In this document: piece after piece, positions 51,018-60,295 of the stretch
Numbering within the stretch: the first letter of the stretch is position 1
How the letters are laid out: every line of letters starts with the position of its first letter
NCBI GenBank assembly: GCA_963777975.1
Contig: CAVZSO010000005.1
Location: forward strand, 62,001-126,000
Reading direction: 5' to 3'
DNA: 64,000 nt
From: CSP1-4 sp963777975
GTDB taxonomy: Bacteria > Chloroflexota > Limnocylindria > Limnocylindrales > CSP1-4
The notes under the pieces: model-generated
Database searches by the model: none
The model's input: only the letters and a program-made list of their open reading frames with translations
Told to the model about the DNA's origin: nothing
Program-made: the position numbers and the translations under genes

Positions 51018-53870
51018 TTGCCCGCGCTCGGCGAGCGCACCGTCAGCGTCGCGCTGGCGGCTCGCATCCTGGGCGTCCACCCCAACACCGTCCGGACGTG
51101 GACCCAGCAGCAGCGGCTGCCCGTCCGGCGCATCAACGCGCGCGGTGACCGCCGCTATCGCGTCGCCGATCTTGAGGCCTTCCTGGCGGCCGCGCAGGAG
51201 GCACCCCACACGCGACGCGGCGGACGAGCGTCCGTGGTGGCGAGTGAGACCGGCCTGGCCCGCGCCCAGGGCGCGCCTGGCGATCGGCGCAGCCGCGAGC
51301 TGCACGTGCTCGGGGAGATCGCTCAGGTGACGGCGCACATCACCGACCTTGATACCGCCCTGCATCGCATCTGCCAGCTGCTGCGTGACGCCTTCGACTA
51401 TCGGCTGGTCGGCGTCGCCCAGCTGCGCGACGGCGTCATCGTGGCACGCGTCGCGCATGGCGTGCCGGTCGACCGCCTGCCGGTCATGCCCCTCGGTTCG
51501 GGCATCGTCGGGACCGCGGTCGCCGAGCGCACGACGGTCGTGGCTTCGGACGTTCGACGGGATCCTCGCTATGTCGAGATCCTGCCCGAGATCGCGTCGG
51601 AGATGGTCGTTCCCATCGAAGGTCCCGAGGGTACCTGGGGCTGCATCCTGGCCGCCCACGCCCGGCCAGGCGGGCTCGGCGTCGACGACATCGACCTGCT
51701 GGAAGCGGTCGCCCACCAGATCGCGGCCGCTGTCGAGACCGACGGCTTGATGCAGCGGCTCGAGCGTCAGCTCGAGCTGGCGGAGGCGCTGCGACGGGTC
51801 AGCGCGGACATCAGCTCCAAGCTCGACCTGCAGGTCATCCTGGCCGAGACGGTCGACCAGGCGATGACGCTCTTCGGTGCCGACCGGGCGGCCGTCTTCC
51901 GCCTGGGGGCGGAGGGTGTGGCCGAGGCCCCCGTGTCCAAGGGCCTCTCCGAGCGCTTCCTCCAGCATGCCGTCGCCATGCCCTCACCGTCCTTGCCTCG
52001 TCTGGCGATGGAGACCGGCGAGGCGCTCTTCGCCACGGGGTACGCCGACGACCCGCGTGGGCGAGGCCTTCGTGACGCCGTGATCGAGGAGGGCTTCGAC
52101 ACGGTGGCCGTGGCGCCGCTCGTCGCCGAGGGCCGGTCGCTGGGCGTGCTCGTGCTCTACCACGATCGACATCGGCCCTGGTCGAACCCGGAGCTGGATG
52201 CACTCAAGGCCCTCGCCGCGCAGGCCAGCATCGCCATCCAGAATGCCGGCACCTACGCCCAGATGGCGCGCTGGGCGGCGCAGCTCCAGTCCATCCAGCA
52301 GCTTGGTACGCGCCTCGATCGGATGAGCAGCGTGCGCGAGATCGGCATGGCCATCGCGGTCGAGCTCCAGCAGCTCATCGACTACCACAACGTGCGCGTC
52401 TATCGCGTCGTCGGTGACGACTGCCTGCCGGTGGCCTGGCGCGGCAACATCGGTGAGTACACCGACGAGGTCGAGGACGAGCTCCGCCTCAAGGTCGGCC
52501 AGGGCATCACCGGCTGGGTGGCCGCGCATGGCGTCGCGCAATACCTGCCCGACGCGAACGCCGACGACCGCGCCCAGACCATCGCTGGCACGCAGACCAT
52601 CGACGAGTCGATGCTCATCGCGCCGATGATCTTCGAGCAGCGCGTCATGGGCGTCATCGTCCTTTCCAAGCTCGGGCTCCACCAGTTCTCGGGTGATGAC
52701 CTGCGACTGCTCGAGATCTACGCCTCGCTCGCCGCCCAGGCGATGGCCAATGCCGACGCCGCCGAGCAGCTCCGAGACCAGTCGGCGACGCTCGAGCGCC
52801 AGCTGCGCAGCCAACGGGAGCTGCTGCGCATGACCGAGTCGATCTTCGCCTCGCTCGACCCGCACGTCGTCCTGGACGAGATCGCCAGCCGCCTGGTCGG
52901 CTTGGTCCCGGTCGACAACATCGGCATCGACAAGCTCGATCGCATCGCCGGTGAGTTCGTGCCGGTCGTGGCACGCGGTGTCGACGAGGCCGAGTATCGT
53001 GGCCGCCGGCTGAAGATCGGCGAAGGCGTCGCCGGTTGGGTGGCCGAGCATGGCGAGGGCCAGTTGGTCCTCGACGAACTTGCCGATCCCCGGGTCGCCC
53101 ACTTCGAGGCCGTCGGGCCTGAAGCAGGCTCGCTCATCGTGGTGCCGCTGCGCGGTCGCGACGGGACCGTCGGCGTGCTGACGCTGGAGCGCCTGGGTAC
53201 CTCCGCTGCCTTCACGACCGAGGAGTTCGAGCTCGTCCAGCTCTTCGCCGCGCAAGCGTCGATCGCGATGCAGAACGCTGAGCTGCACGCGGACGTCGTC
53301 GTCCAGGCCCAGACCGACGGGCTGACCGGACTCCTCAACCACGCCACCTTCACGGCCGACCTGCAACGGGCCGTGCTGAACGGCGATCGATTCGGCCTGA
53401 TCATGCTCGACCTGGACGACTTCAAGGGCTTCAACGACACACTCGGCCACCCGACCGGAGACCTGCTCCTCCAGGGCATCGCGCGAGCGCTGACCTCCGC
53501 CGGCCGCGACTCGGATCGCGCCTACCGCTATGGCGGTGACGAGTTCGCGCTCATCCTGCCGGGCACGGACGCCGCCGGAGCGCGGGCCGTCGCCGACCGC
53601 GTCCGTCGTGCGGTCCACGAGGAGGGCGGACTGCGTGGAGCGGGCGGCGACCTCGAGGTCACGTGTTCGACCGGCGTCGCCGCATTCCCGGGCGACGGTG
53701 CCGACGCGACCGCCATCCTGAGCGCCGCGGACCGCGCCTGCTTCCTGGCCAAGCGCAATGGTCGCGACCGCGTGGCGACGGCCGGCGAGGCTGCCGCGGC
53801 GGGCAGCGATCTCATGCCGGGGGCGACGACGCCCATCGATGCGCCCAGTGCGCCGAGGTCCGCTGCCTGA
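51018..53870 (+). CDS. DNA-binding-domain diguanylate cyclase: MerR/excisionase HTH, four GAF domains, GGDEF
   Basis: The 950-residue protein has an excisionase/MerR-type helix-turn-helix at about residues 9-58 (VALAARILGVHPNTVRTW, RRINARGDRRYRVADLEAFL), four GAF domains (about 93-240, 255-405, 415-575, 590-760) joined by helical linkers, and a C-terminal GGDEF domain. The catalytic GGDEF is intact at 839-843 and an RxxD inhibitory site (RDSD) precedes it. DGLTGLLNHATF and LDLDDFKGFND are normal, so c-di-GMP synthesis is likely. It starts at TTG 51018, the only credible codon. A DNA-binding domain on a diguanylate cyclase is very unusual. No EAL domain is present. Confidence 0.9.
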   Translation: MPALGERTVSVALAARILGVHPNTVRTWTQQQRLPVRRINARGDRRYRVADLEAFLAAAQEAPHTRRGGRASVVASETGLARAQGAPGDRRSRELHVLGEIAQVTAHITDLDTALHRICQLLRDAFDYRLVGVAQLRDGVIVARVAHGVPVDRLPVMPLGSGIVGTAVAERTTVVASDVRRDPRYVEILPEIASEMVVPIEGPEGTWGCILAAHARPGGLGVDDIDLLEAVAHQIAAAVETDGLMQRLERQLELAEALRRVSADISSKLDLQVILAETVDQAMTLFGADRAAVFRLGAEGVAEAPVSKGLSERFLQHAVAMPSPSLPRLAMETGEALFATGYADDPRGRGLRDAVIEEGFDTVAVAPLVAEGRSLGVLVLYHDRHRPWSNPELDALKALAAQASIAIQNAGTYAQMARWAAQLQSIQQLGTRLDRMSSVREIGMAIAVELQQLIDYHNVRVYRVVGDDCLPVAWRGNIGEYTDEVEDELRLKVGQGITGWVAAHGVAQYLPDANADDRAQTIAGTQTIDESMLIAPMIFEQRVMGVIVLSKLGLHQFSGDDLRLLEIYASLAAQAMANADAAEQLRDQSATLERQLRSQRELLRMTESIFASLDPHVVLDEIASRLVGLVPVDNIGIDKLDRIAGEFVPVVARGVDEAEYRGRRLKIGEGVAGWVAEHGEGQLVLDELADPRVAHFEAVGPEAGSLIVVPLRGRDGTVGVLTLERLGTSAAFTTEEFELVQLFAAQASIAMQNAELHADVVVQAQTDGLTGLLNHATFTADLQRAVLNGDRFGLIMLDLDDFKGFNDTLGHPTGDLLLQGIARALTSAGRDSDRAYRYGGDEFALILPGTDAAGARAVADRVRRAVHEEGGLRGAGGDLEVTCSTGVAAFPGDGADATAILSAADRACFLAKRNGRDRVATAGEAAAAGSDLMPGATTPIDAPSAPRSAA

Positions 53871-54006
53871 CGCGTGGGTCATGGTGGCCGCCCCAGTCGA
53901 GGCGAGCTGGAGGCCGAGCCTGGCGTCGGCGTCGAGCCCGGCCGCCTGCAGGCCGTGGCGGGCGCACACTGCGCAGCATCTCGTCGTCGGAAGGTCGGAG
54001 GCAAGC

Positions 54007-54495
54007 ATGTCGCATCCCGGGACCGCCACGAAGTACCACCATCCCGTCAATCAGCAGCTCGTCGAGGAGGCGCCGCGGGGCGACCGGATCGCCGATCAGG
54101 TCACGTCGTTCATGGGCAGCTGGAAGTTCATCATCATCCAGACCATCGTGGTCAGCATCTGGGTCATCGGCAACATCTACCTCTACTTCAACTTCGATCA
54201 CTACCCCTTCATCCTGTTGAACCTCGCGTTCTCCCTCGAGGCTGCCTACACGGCACCGCTGATCCTGCTGGCCGGCAATCGGAGTGCCATCCGAGATCGG
54301 ATGACGTTGGAGCACACGGCGTCCGAGGCAGACAAGGAGGATCGTCAGAACCAGGAGCTGTTGCGCCGGACGGCGGAGCTGATCCAGCGCGTGGAGGGCC
54401 TCGAAGAGCGGATCCTCTCGAACCAGGCGGCGCTTGCCGATGCGGTCGGACTGCCGCTTTCGCCGCCCGAGTCCCCCGACAACTCCGACGCGTGA
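54007..54495 (+). CDS. DUF1003 family membrane protein
   Basis: The 162-residue protein shows the DUF1003 features: RIADQVTSFMGSWKFIIIQTIVVSIWVI, YPFILLNLAFSLEAAYTAPLILL, NRSAIRDRMTLEHTASEADKE, and a C-terminal coiled coil (ELLRRTAELIQRVEGLEERI). Two helices anchor it. The function is unknown. ATG 54007 has GGAGG 7-12 bp upstream. It is followed within 40 bp by the hydrolase gene. Confidence 0.88.
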   Translation: MSHPGTATKYHHPVNQQLVEEAPRGDRIADQVTSFMGSWKFIIIQTIVVSIWVIGNIYLYFNFDHYPFILLNLAFSLEAAYTAPLILLAGNRSAIRDRMTLEHTASEADKEDRQNQELLRRTAELIQRVEGLEERILSNQAALADAVGLPLSPPESPDNSDA

Positions 54496-54532
54496 AGACC
54501 TGCCGACGGACGAGGTCGGTACCATCTCGACC

Positions 54533-55291
54533 ATGAGCACCAACCGCGTCTCGGGGCCCAGGCCCCGGATCCTGGTCACCGTCCAGGCGCCGTCGGTCGC
54601 CGACGATGCGGATCTGGCGCGGCTCAAGAACGGCCGCTACCTGGAGCAGGTCGAGGCCGCCGGCGGCGAGCCGACGGCCATCGACGAGACGGCCAGCGAG
54701 TCGGTGCGACGCGCGGCCTTCGCGGCCATGGATGGCCTCCTGCTCTCCGGCGGCGCCGACCTGGATCCGGCCCTCTACGGGCAGCCGGTCGCCGGCTCGC
54801 GTGACATCGAGCCCGGACGCGATGCACTCGAGCTGGCCGCCTGGCGGGCAGCTGCGGAGCGCGGCCGGCCGGTGCTCGGCATCTGTCGCGGCATCCAGGC
54901 CATCAACGTCTTCGCCGGCGGCGGGCTCATCCAGGATCTCGACGGCCACGGCAGCCCGGCCTACGGATCGGGTGCCGCCAATCGGCACCCCATGCGCGTC
55001 GACCGGGCCTCACGCCTCGCGCGCGTCCTGCGCCCGACCGCTCCGGGCGACTTCGTGGTCCAGGTCAACACCTACCATCACCAGGGCTTCAGTCGCGACC
55101 AGCTGGCGCCCGGCCTGGCCGTCGCGGGGACCGCGACGCATCCGGCCGGCGAGATCGTGGAGGCCGTTGAGTCGGCCAGCCAAGGTCAGCTCATCCTCGG
55201 CATCCAGTGCCACCCCGAGCGCACGGAGTCGACGCCGCCCGAGTTCGCCCGCCTCTTCGCCTTCTTCGTCGACGCGGCTCGCGCCACCTGA
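54533..55291 (+). CDS. Gamma-glutamyl-GABA hydrolase-like class I glutamine amidotransferase (peptidase C26)
   Basis: The 252-residue protein has the nucleophile Cys118 in LGICRGIQAINV, the oxyanion region GLLLSGGADLDPALYG, and the catalytic His-x-Glu in GIQCHPERTEST, the C26 triad. The RDALELAAW and NTYHHQGFSRDQL segments match PuuD-like enzymes, which cleave gamma-glutamyl-GABA in putrescine breakdown. No other Puu gene is in view, so the substrate is open. It is convergent with the second ECF operon. Confidence 0.85.
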   Translation: MSTNRVSGPRPRILVTVQAPSVADDADLARLKNGRYLEQVEAAGGEPTAIDETASESVRRAAFAAMDGLLLSGGADLDPALYGQPVAGSRDIEPGRDALELAAWRAAAERGRPVLGICRGIQAINVFAGGGLIQDLDGHGSPAYGSGAANRHPMRVDRASRLARVLRPTAPGDFVVQVNTYHHQGFSRDQLAPGLAVAGTATHPAGEIVEAVESASQGQLILGIQCHPERTESTPPEFARLFAFFVDAARAT

Positions 55292-55314
55292 CGGAGACTC
55301 GCGGGCCGGTCAGC

Positions 55315-56170
55315 TCACCGGTTGGCCAGGTCGATGAGGATCGGCGGCACCCAGATCTCCGAGATGGCGGTCGTGAAACCGAGCACGGTCAGGATCAGGA
55401 ACTGGACCAGGAAGTAGCCGATCACGAGCTTGTCGGCACGGTCGTAGACGAGGTGCTTGAGCCAGGTCCGCTTGCCGGTCCCGAAGCCGCGCAGGTCCAT
55501 GGCGTCGATGGTGTCCTCGGCGCCGACGAGGGCGTTGATGACCGACGGCACGACGACCGGCATCGTGTTGCGCAGGCGCGCGATCGGACCGCCCTTGGCA
55601 TCCTGCCAATCGTGGCCTCGGACGCGTTGCGCGTCGACGGTCGTCTGCATGTCGTTCGCCAGCGAGGGCAGGAAGCGGAAGGTCAGGTCGATGGCGAAGG
55701 CGAACTTGTCGGGCACGCCGAGCCGCCGAAAGGCGATCCCGAAGTCGTCGGGCGCCATGGCATAGGCGATCGGGAAGCCGACCATGGTCATGGCCGCGAA
55801 ACGCAGCCAACTGGGTCGCGGCGTATGTCACCGACTGGGCGGACACCGGCGTGCCCAGGATCGGGATCGTGAAGAAGACGTCGTATCCGCCGGTGTAGTT
55901 GGGCACGTCTCCGCCCGTGATGAGCGTATTGAAGAGGACGAGCAGGCTCACGAAGAAGAGGACGAACGCCCACTGCCGGCGGACCTCGCGCCATGGGATC
56001 GACGCCTGGCGGTAGTACGCGAAGGCAACGAGGTCCAGCGCGAGGACGACGCGGATGTCCCACATCTGGATGACGGTGAAGACGAAGAAGAAGACGACGA
56101 GCAGAAGGACGCGGGGATCGCGGCGAGCCAGCCACGATCCCCGCCCCAGGTAGCGCGGGGCGTAGTTCAC
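55315..56170 (-). CDS. ECF transporter T component, second system (one frameshift)
   Basis: GTG 56170 begins NYAPRYLGRGSWLARRDPRVLLLVVFFF. After five helices' worth of sequence the frame is lost near 55795 and resumes as AAMTMVGFPIAYAMAPDDF, then DAQRVRGHDWQDAKGGP and DAMDLRGFGTGKRTWL, the two A/L-R-G coupling motifs of EcfT. Joined length is about 285 residues. Last gene of the DUF62-ECF operon; 33 bp after the S component. Confidence 0.78.
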
Positions 56171-56203
56171 CGGTCGCCTCGGACCGGCATAGGGCCGCTC
56201 AGC

Positions 56204-56787
56204 CTAGCGACCCATGCGCTCCTTGATCGGCTCCCAGATGAAGACCAGGATGGGCACCACGATGGCCGTCACGATCACATTGCCGATGACGACCGGGAGG
56301 TACTGACCTGGCAGGATCGTCGTTGGGTCATTGCCGAAGACCAGATGTCCGTCCAGATGAAGATGAAACGCGATGATCGTGGCCACGACGCCGGCGATGG
56401 CGCCGCCGAGGGCCTTCTGCGGCAGCGTGCCGTTCATCAGCCGGGCCAGGTAGAGCGGGGCCAGACCGGCGATGAGGCCGACAAAGCCGTTGGCCAGGCT
56501 CCAGTTCCAGGACGGTCAGGGCGCCATAGCCGGAGATCTGATCGCCGATGGCGTTGCCGACAAGTGCCGGTGAAGAAGCCGACGATGGGACCGAAGGCGT
56601 AGCCGAAGAAGGCTGACCAGGCCGAAGGCCGGTCGCAAGACTGACGTTCTGTGTGCCCGGAAGCGGCACCTGGATGACCAGAAGCAGGCCGTAGAGCACG
56701 GCGCCGATCGCGGCGTAGACGACGACGCGCGAGGTGACCTCCCACATGGTCGACTCGTGTGTTCCCACATCTGATCATCGTTGCCAT
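56204..56787 (-). CDS. ECF transporter S component, second system (several frameshifts)
   Basis: Three short overlapping frames rebuild one membrane protein: VTSRVVVYAAIGAVLYGLL, then PLPGTQNVSLRPAFGLVS, FFGYAFGPIVGFFTG, LVGNAIGDQISGYG, LANGFVGLIAGLAPLYLARL and NGTLPQKALGGAIAGVVATI with two more helices. Shifts lie near 56640, 56570 and 56510. GNxxGD and the six-helix pattern match general ECF S components. ATG 56787 has TAGGAGGG upstream, but an indel must follow it; ATG 56747 is an alternative. The ligand is unknown. Confidence 0.6.
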
Positions 56788-56804
56788 GAGCGTTCCCTTC
56801 CCTC

Positions 56805-58544
56805 CTATGGCTGGCCGGCCGCCACGACCGCCAGCCGCTCCGCGTCGACGAACCCTCCATCCGCCGGCGCCCAACGCGCGTTGGCCTGCATCAATGTCGT
56901 TTCGCGCAGATTGCATGCCCTCCATCGATCGAGGTCGGCGACGACCTCCGCCGGTGGTCCGTCCGCCACGACGCGACCCTCTCGAAAGAGCAGGATACGG
57001 TCTGCGTGCGTGAGCGCAAGGTCTACATCGTGGGTCACGATGTAGAGGCTCTCGATACCGGGGATCGCCCGCACCTGTGCCATGAAGCGCGTCGCGCTGG
57101 CGTGATCCTGACCGGCTGACGGCTCATCGAGGATCAGCGTTCGGGGCTGCATGCAAAGCGCGATGGCGATCGAGAGCCGCTTCTGCTGGCCGAAGGAGAG
57201 CGTCATCGGCGGCCGTTCGAGGATGTCCTCCTCGCCGTCGAGGCCGACGCGTGCCAGGGCGTCACGCGTCAGCTCGTCGAACGTGGACGTGTCCGCGCCG
57301 AGATTGCGCGGCCCGAAGAGCAGCTCCTCCTGGACCGTCCGCGCGAAGAACATCTGGCTGGGGCTCTGGAAGACGTAGCCGAAGGTTCGCGCCATCTCGG
57401 CGACACGACGCTGCGCCGTGTCCTCGCCGTCGCAAGCGATGGTGCCGCCCATCAGCGGCAGCAGCTTCATGGCCGCCTTGAAGAGCGTCGTCTTGCCCGA
57501 GCCGTTGGGACCCAGCAGGGCGACCGTCTCGGTGGCGCCGAGGCGCGCGCTGACGCCATGCAGGATCTCGCGCTCGCCATAGCCCGCGCGGACGTCAACG
57601 TACTCGACGCGAGGCGGCACATCAGGCTCGGGTGAGTGCAGGAGGTGCGGCTGGGTCGCGCGCGGCACGGTGGATCCTGGCTGGGCCTGCCGTCGAACCT
57701 GCGCCACGATGGCCTCGAAGGGCAGCTTGACCAGGGCCGGATCGGCGATCTCGAGGAAGCCGTCGACCGGGCCAAGGTAAGCGGTCGCGCCGTGCTCCAT
57801 GTACAGGACGCGATCGGGGCGCAGCTCGAGGGCTTCCTCGACACGATGCTCGACGATGACCACGGCGCTGCCCTCGTCGGCCATCCGTCGCAGGATGGCC
57901 AGCAGCTGTGAGGCAGTCGCGGGGTCGAGATTGGCCAGTGGCTCATCAACGACGTAGAGCTTCGGCCGCATCATCAGGATGCCGCCCACGGCCACCAGCT
58001 GACGCTCGCCACCCGACAGGGCGGCGGTCTCGCGGCCCGACAGGTGGCCGATGGCGGTCCGCTCGAAGACCTCACGGATCCCGTCGCGGATGGCCTCACG
58101 CGGCACGGCGAGGTTCTCGGGTCCGAAGGCCAGCTCGGCCTCGACCGTCGCGCCGACGATCTGTCGTGCCGGGTCCTGCAGGACGGTGCCGATGACCTGC
58201 GCCAGGTCGCGCAGGCGGAGCTCGGCGACTGACCGACCCTCGATGCGCACCTCGCCAGTCAACGTGCCGTTGTAGGCATGCGGGATGAGGCCGTTGATGC
58301 CGCGGATGAGCGTGCTCTTGCCGCACCCTGAGGGTCCGGCCACGAGGAGGACCTCGCCGGCCTCGACGGTCAGTGAGATGTCGCGTACCGCCGGCTGGCT
58401 GGCGCGACGGTAAGTGAACGTGAAGCTCTCCATTTGCAGGAGGGGTGCGACCAGGGCGTCGGTCGATGGTGTCGATCCGCCGAGTCCGGACACGATCGGC
58501 GTCTCGGCGCCGCGCGCGGCTTCCCCGAGCGGCGTCGCGGTCAT
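56805..58544 (-). CDS. ECF transporter duplicated ATPase, second system
   Basis: The 579-residue protein has two complete ABC domains. Domain 1: AGPSGCGKSTLIRG, LSGGERQLVAVGG, KLYVVDEPLANLDP. Domain 2: LGPNGSGKTTLFKA, FQSPSQMFFARTV, LSFGQQKRLSIAIAL, LILDEPSAGQDHA. The domain 2 signature LSFGQ differs from LSGGQ, as in several ECF ATPases. ATG 58544 overlaps the stop of the SAM hydroxide adenosyltransferase (ATGA). It energises the S and T subunits encoded downstream and is uninterrupted. Confidence 0.9.
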   Translation of the reverse strand: MTATPLGEAARGAETPIVSGLGGSTPSTDALVAPLLQMESFTFTYRRASQPAVRDISLTVEAGEVLLVAGPSGCGKSTLIRGINGLIPHAYNGTLTGEVRIEGRSVAELRLRDLAQVIGTVLQDPARQIVGATVEAELAFGPENLAVPREAIRDGIREVFERTAIGHLSGRETAALSGGERQLVAVGGILMMRPKLYVVDEPLANLDPATASQLLAILRRMADEGSAVVIVEHRVEEALELRPDRVLYMEHGATAYLGPVDGFLEIADPALVKLPFEAIVAQVRRQAQPGSTVPRATQPHLLHSPEPDVPPRVEYVDVRAGYGEREILHGVSARLGATETVALLGPNGSGKTTLFKAAMKLLPLMGGTIACDGEDTAQRRVAEMARTFGYVFQSPSQMFFARTVQEELLFGPRNLGADTSTFDELTRDALARVGLDGEEDILERPPMTLSFGQQKRLSIAIALCMQPRTLILDEPSAGQDHASATRFMAQVRAIPGIESLYIVTHDVDLALTHADRILLFREGRVVADGPPAEVVADLDRWRACNLRETTLMQANARWAPADGGFVDAERLAVVAAGQP

Positions 58545-59333
58545 GCGGCTCGGATGAGGATGCGGTCGCCTTCGCTTACTCCCAGCCGCTCGGCGGCCGA
58601 GGCCTGGTTGAGCGCCAGGCAGAGCCGGCCGTCGGAATCTTCGAAGAGCAGTGCCTCGCCAGCTGCGACCCGCCCGAACGTTTCGGCCCACACGAGCTCC
58701 AGCGCACCCGTGCGCAGCGCCATGCCGGACGTGAGAGGTCCCAGCACCGCGGCCAGGTCGGCGGGATCGGCGCCGAGATAGAGGTTGCCGAACGAGTCGA
58801 CCGTGACCACCGTCGACCTGCAGGCCATCGTCGAGCGCCTCGGGCCGCACGGGCGACAGCTCCACGAGGCTCGTCGGGTCGATCGCCCGACCCAACGCCT
58901 CGATGGGCACGCCCGCCGCCAGGTGCCCGGCGGCCGGGGCGAAGACATCGCGTCCGTGGAAGGTCGTGGTCACCACCGGGAGGCGATAGTCGGGCGCCTC
59001 GAGTGCATGGACCCGCCGGATGCCCCCGAGCCGCTCGGCCGCCGCCATGAACAGGCCGTTGTCCGGGCCGACGAGGACATCGCCGCGGGCGACCTCGATG
59101 GCGACGCCGAGTCGCTCGGTGCCGACGCCCGGATCGACGACCGCGACGTGCGTGCCGACCGGCAGCCAGGGCAGGCCGTACCAGAGCGCCAGCGAGCCGG
59201 CGCGGATGTCGAAGGCGGATACGTTGGCGGTCAGGTCGATGACCGTGGCCTGCGGCGCGATGGTCAGGATGACGCCGCGGCAGATGGCAGTCGCAACGGG
59301 TCCGAAGTCGGCGGTCACGCTGACGAAGGCCAC
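58541..59333 (-). CDS. SAM hydroxide adenosyltransferase (DUF62), first copy, one frameshift
   Basis: Members split S-adenosylmethionine into adenosine and methionine using water (hydroxide). GTG 59333 gives AFVSVTADFGPVATAICRG, then VAVVDPGVGTERLG, DVLVGPDNGLFMAAAERLG and TFHGRDVFAPAAGHLA. A shift near 58815 leads into VDSFGNLYLGADPADL and LALNQASAAERLGV. All family landmarks are present, so the frameshift is probably an error. It lies 9 bp after a second copy and overlaps the ECF ATPase. Confidence 0.85.
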
Positions 59334-59344
59334 CTTGACGTCCC

Positions 59345-60238
59345 TCAGGCGCGGCTGAGCGAGAGGCTGAGGCCCTCTTGCAGACCCAGGACCTGGGCGC
59401 CCGAGGCCTGGTTGGCCGCCAGGCAGATGCGCCCATAGGCATCCTCATAGGCCAGCGGCGCGCCCTTCGGGACGCGTCCGAAGGTCTTTACCCAGGGCAC
59501 GACGACGCTCTGCTCGCCGGATCCGTCCGTCCATCGCAGGCGCAGCGGGTCGTCGGGCGCGAGCTCGCCGACGGCCGCCTCGAGGTCGCCGACCTCACCG
59601 ACGAGCTTGATATTGCCGAACGAGTCCACGTACACGATGGCCGTCTCGAGCACGCCCGGGCGCACGCGCGCGACCGGCCACTCCAGCCGCGCCAAGGTGG
59701 CCGGGTCCAAAGCCCGACCCAAGGCCTCGATGGGCACGCCGTTGGCAAGGTGCGCGCCGGCGGGCGCGAAGATGTCTCGCCCGTGGAAGGATGTCGAGAC
59801 GTCGGGCAGCTGGTATTCGCGCGCCTCGAGCCGATGGGCGGCCGTGATGCCGCCGAGCCGTTCGGCGGCCGGGATGAGGAGCCCGTTGTCGGGGCCGACG
59901 AGGACATCGCCGCGCGCCGTGGCCAGGGCCAGCGGGTGACGCTCGGTCCCGACACCAGGGTCGACCACGGCGACGTGGGCGCCGACCGGCAGGTAGGGCA
60001 GCGTCGCCCAGAGCGTGATGGCCCCGTCGCGGATCTTGAACTTGGCGATCTCTGCGGTCACGGTCATGACCGTCGCCGTCGGTGCGATGGCGTGGACGAC
60101 CCCGACACAGATGGCCGTCGAGGGATCCCGGGCACCGAAGTCGGTGGTCAGGCTGACGAACGGCCGTCCGCGGCCGGCCGACGGGTCGGCGGCCAGGGCA
60201 GCGGGCGTCGTCTCGGGCTGCAGGAACGTCCGGGGCAT
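59345..60238 (-). CDS. SAM hydroxide adenosyltransferase (DUF62), second copy
   Basis: The intact 297-residue paralogue has FVSLTTDFGARDPSTAICVG, VAVVDPGVGTERHP, VLVGPDNGLLIPAAERLGG, SFHGRDIFAPAGAHLANG, YVDSFGNIKLV and CLAANQASGAQVLGL. These cover the adenosine-pocket Asp, the Arg/His proposed to activate water, and the C-terminal domain. It begins at ATG 60238, 57 bp from the divergent WYL regulator. First gene of the operon DUF62-DUF62-ECF ATPase-S-T. Chlorinase or fluorinase activity, known in the same superfamily, is less likely. Confidence 0.9.
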   Translation of the reverse strand: MPRTFLQPETTPAALAADPSAGRGRPFVSLTTDFGARDPSTAICVGVVHAIAPTATVMTVTAEIAKFKIRDGAITLWATLPYLPVGAHVAVVDPGVGTERHPLALATARGDVLVGPDNGLLIPAAERLGGITAAHRLEAREYQLPDVSTSFHGRDIFAPAGAHLANGVPIEALGRALDPATLARLEWPVARVRPGVLETAIVYVDSFGNIKLVGEVGDLEAAVGELAPDDPLRLRWTDGSGEQSVVVPWVKTFGRVPKGAPLAYEDAYGRICLAANQASGAQVLGLQEGLSLSLSRA

Positions 60239-60295
60239 GGCGCGGATGGTAGCGGCCGTCCAGCGTCGACGCGACCGCGGTACGCTTCCGGGGCG

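Noticed and set aside
56740..56790. Two similar ATGTGGGA...CAC stretches, considered as duplicated start sites
   Set aside because: Similarity is only about 8-10 bases and the region is already disturbed by frameshifts, so no conclusion is safe.
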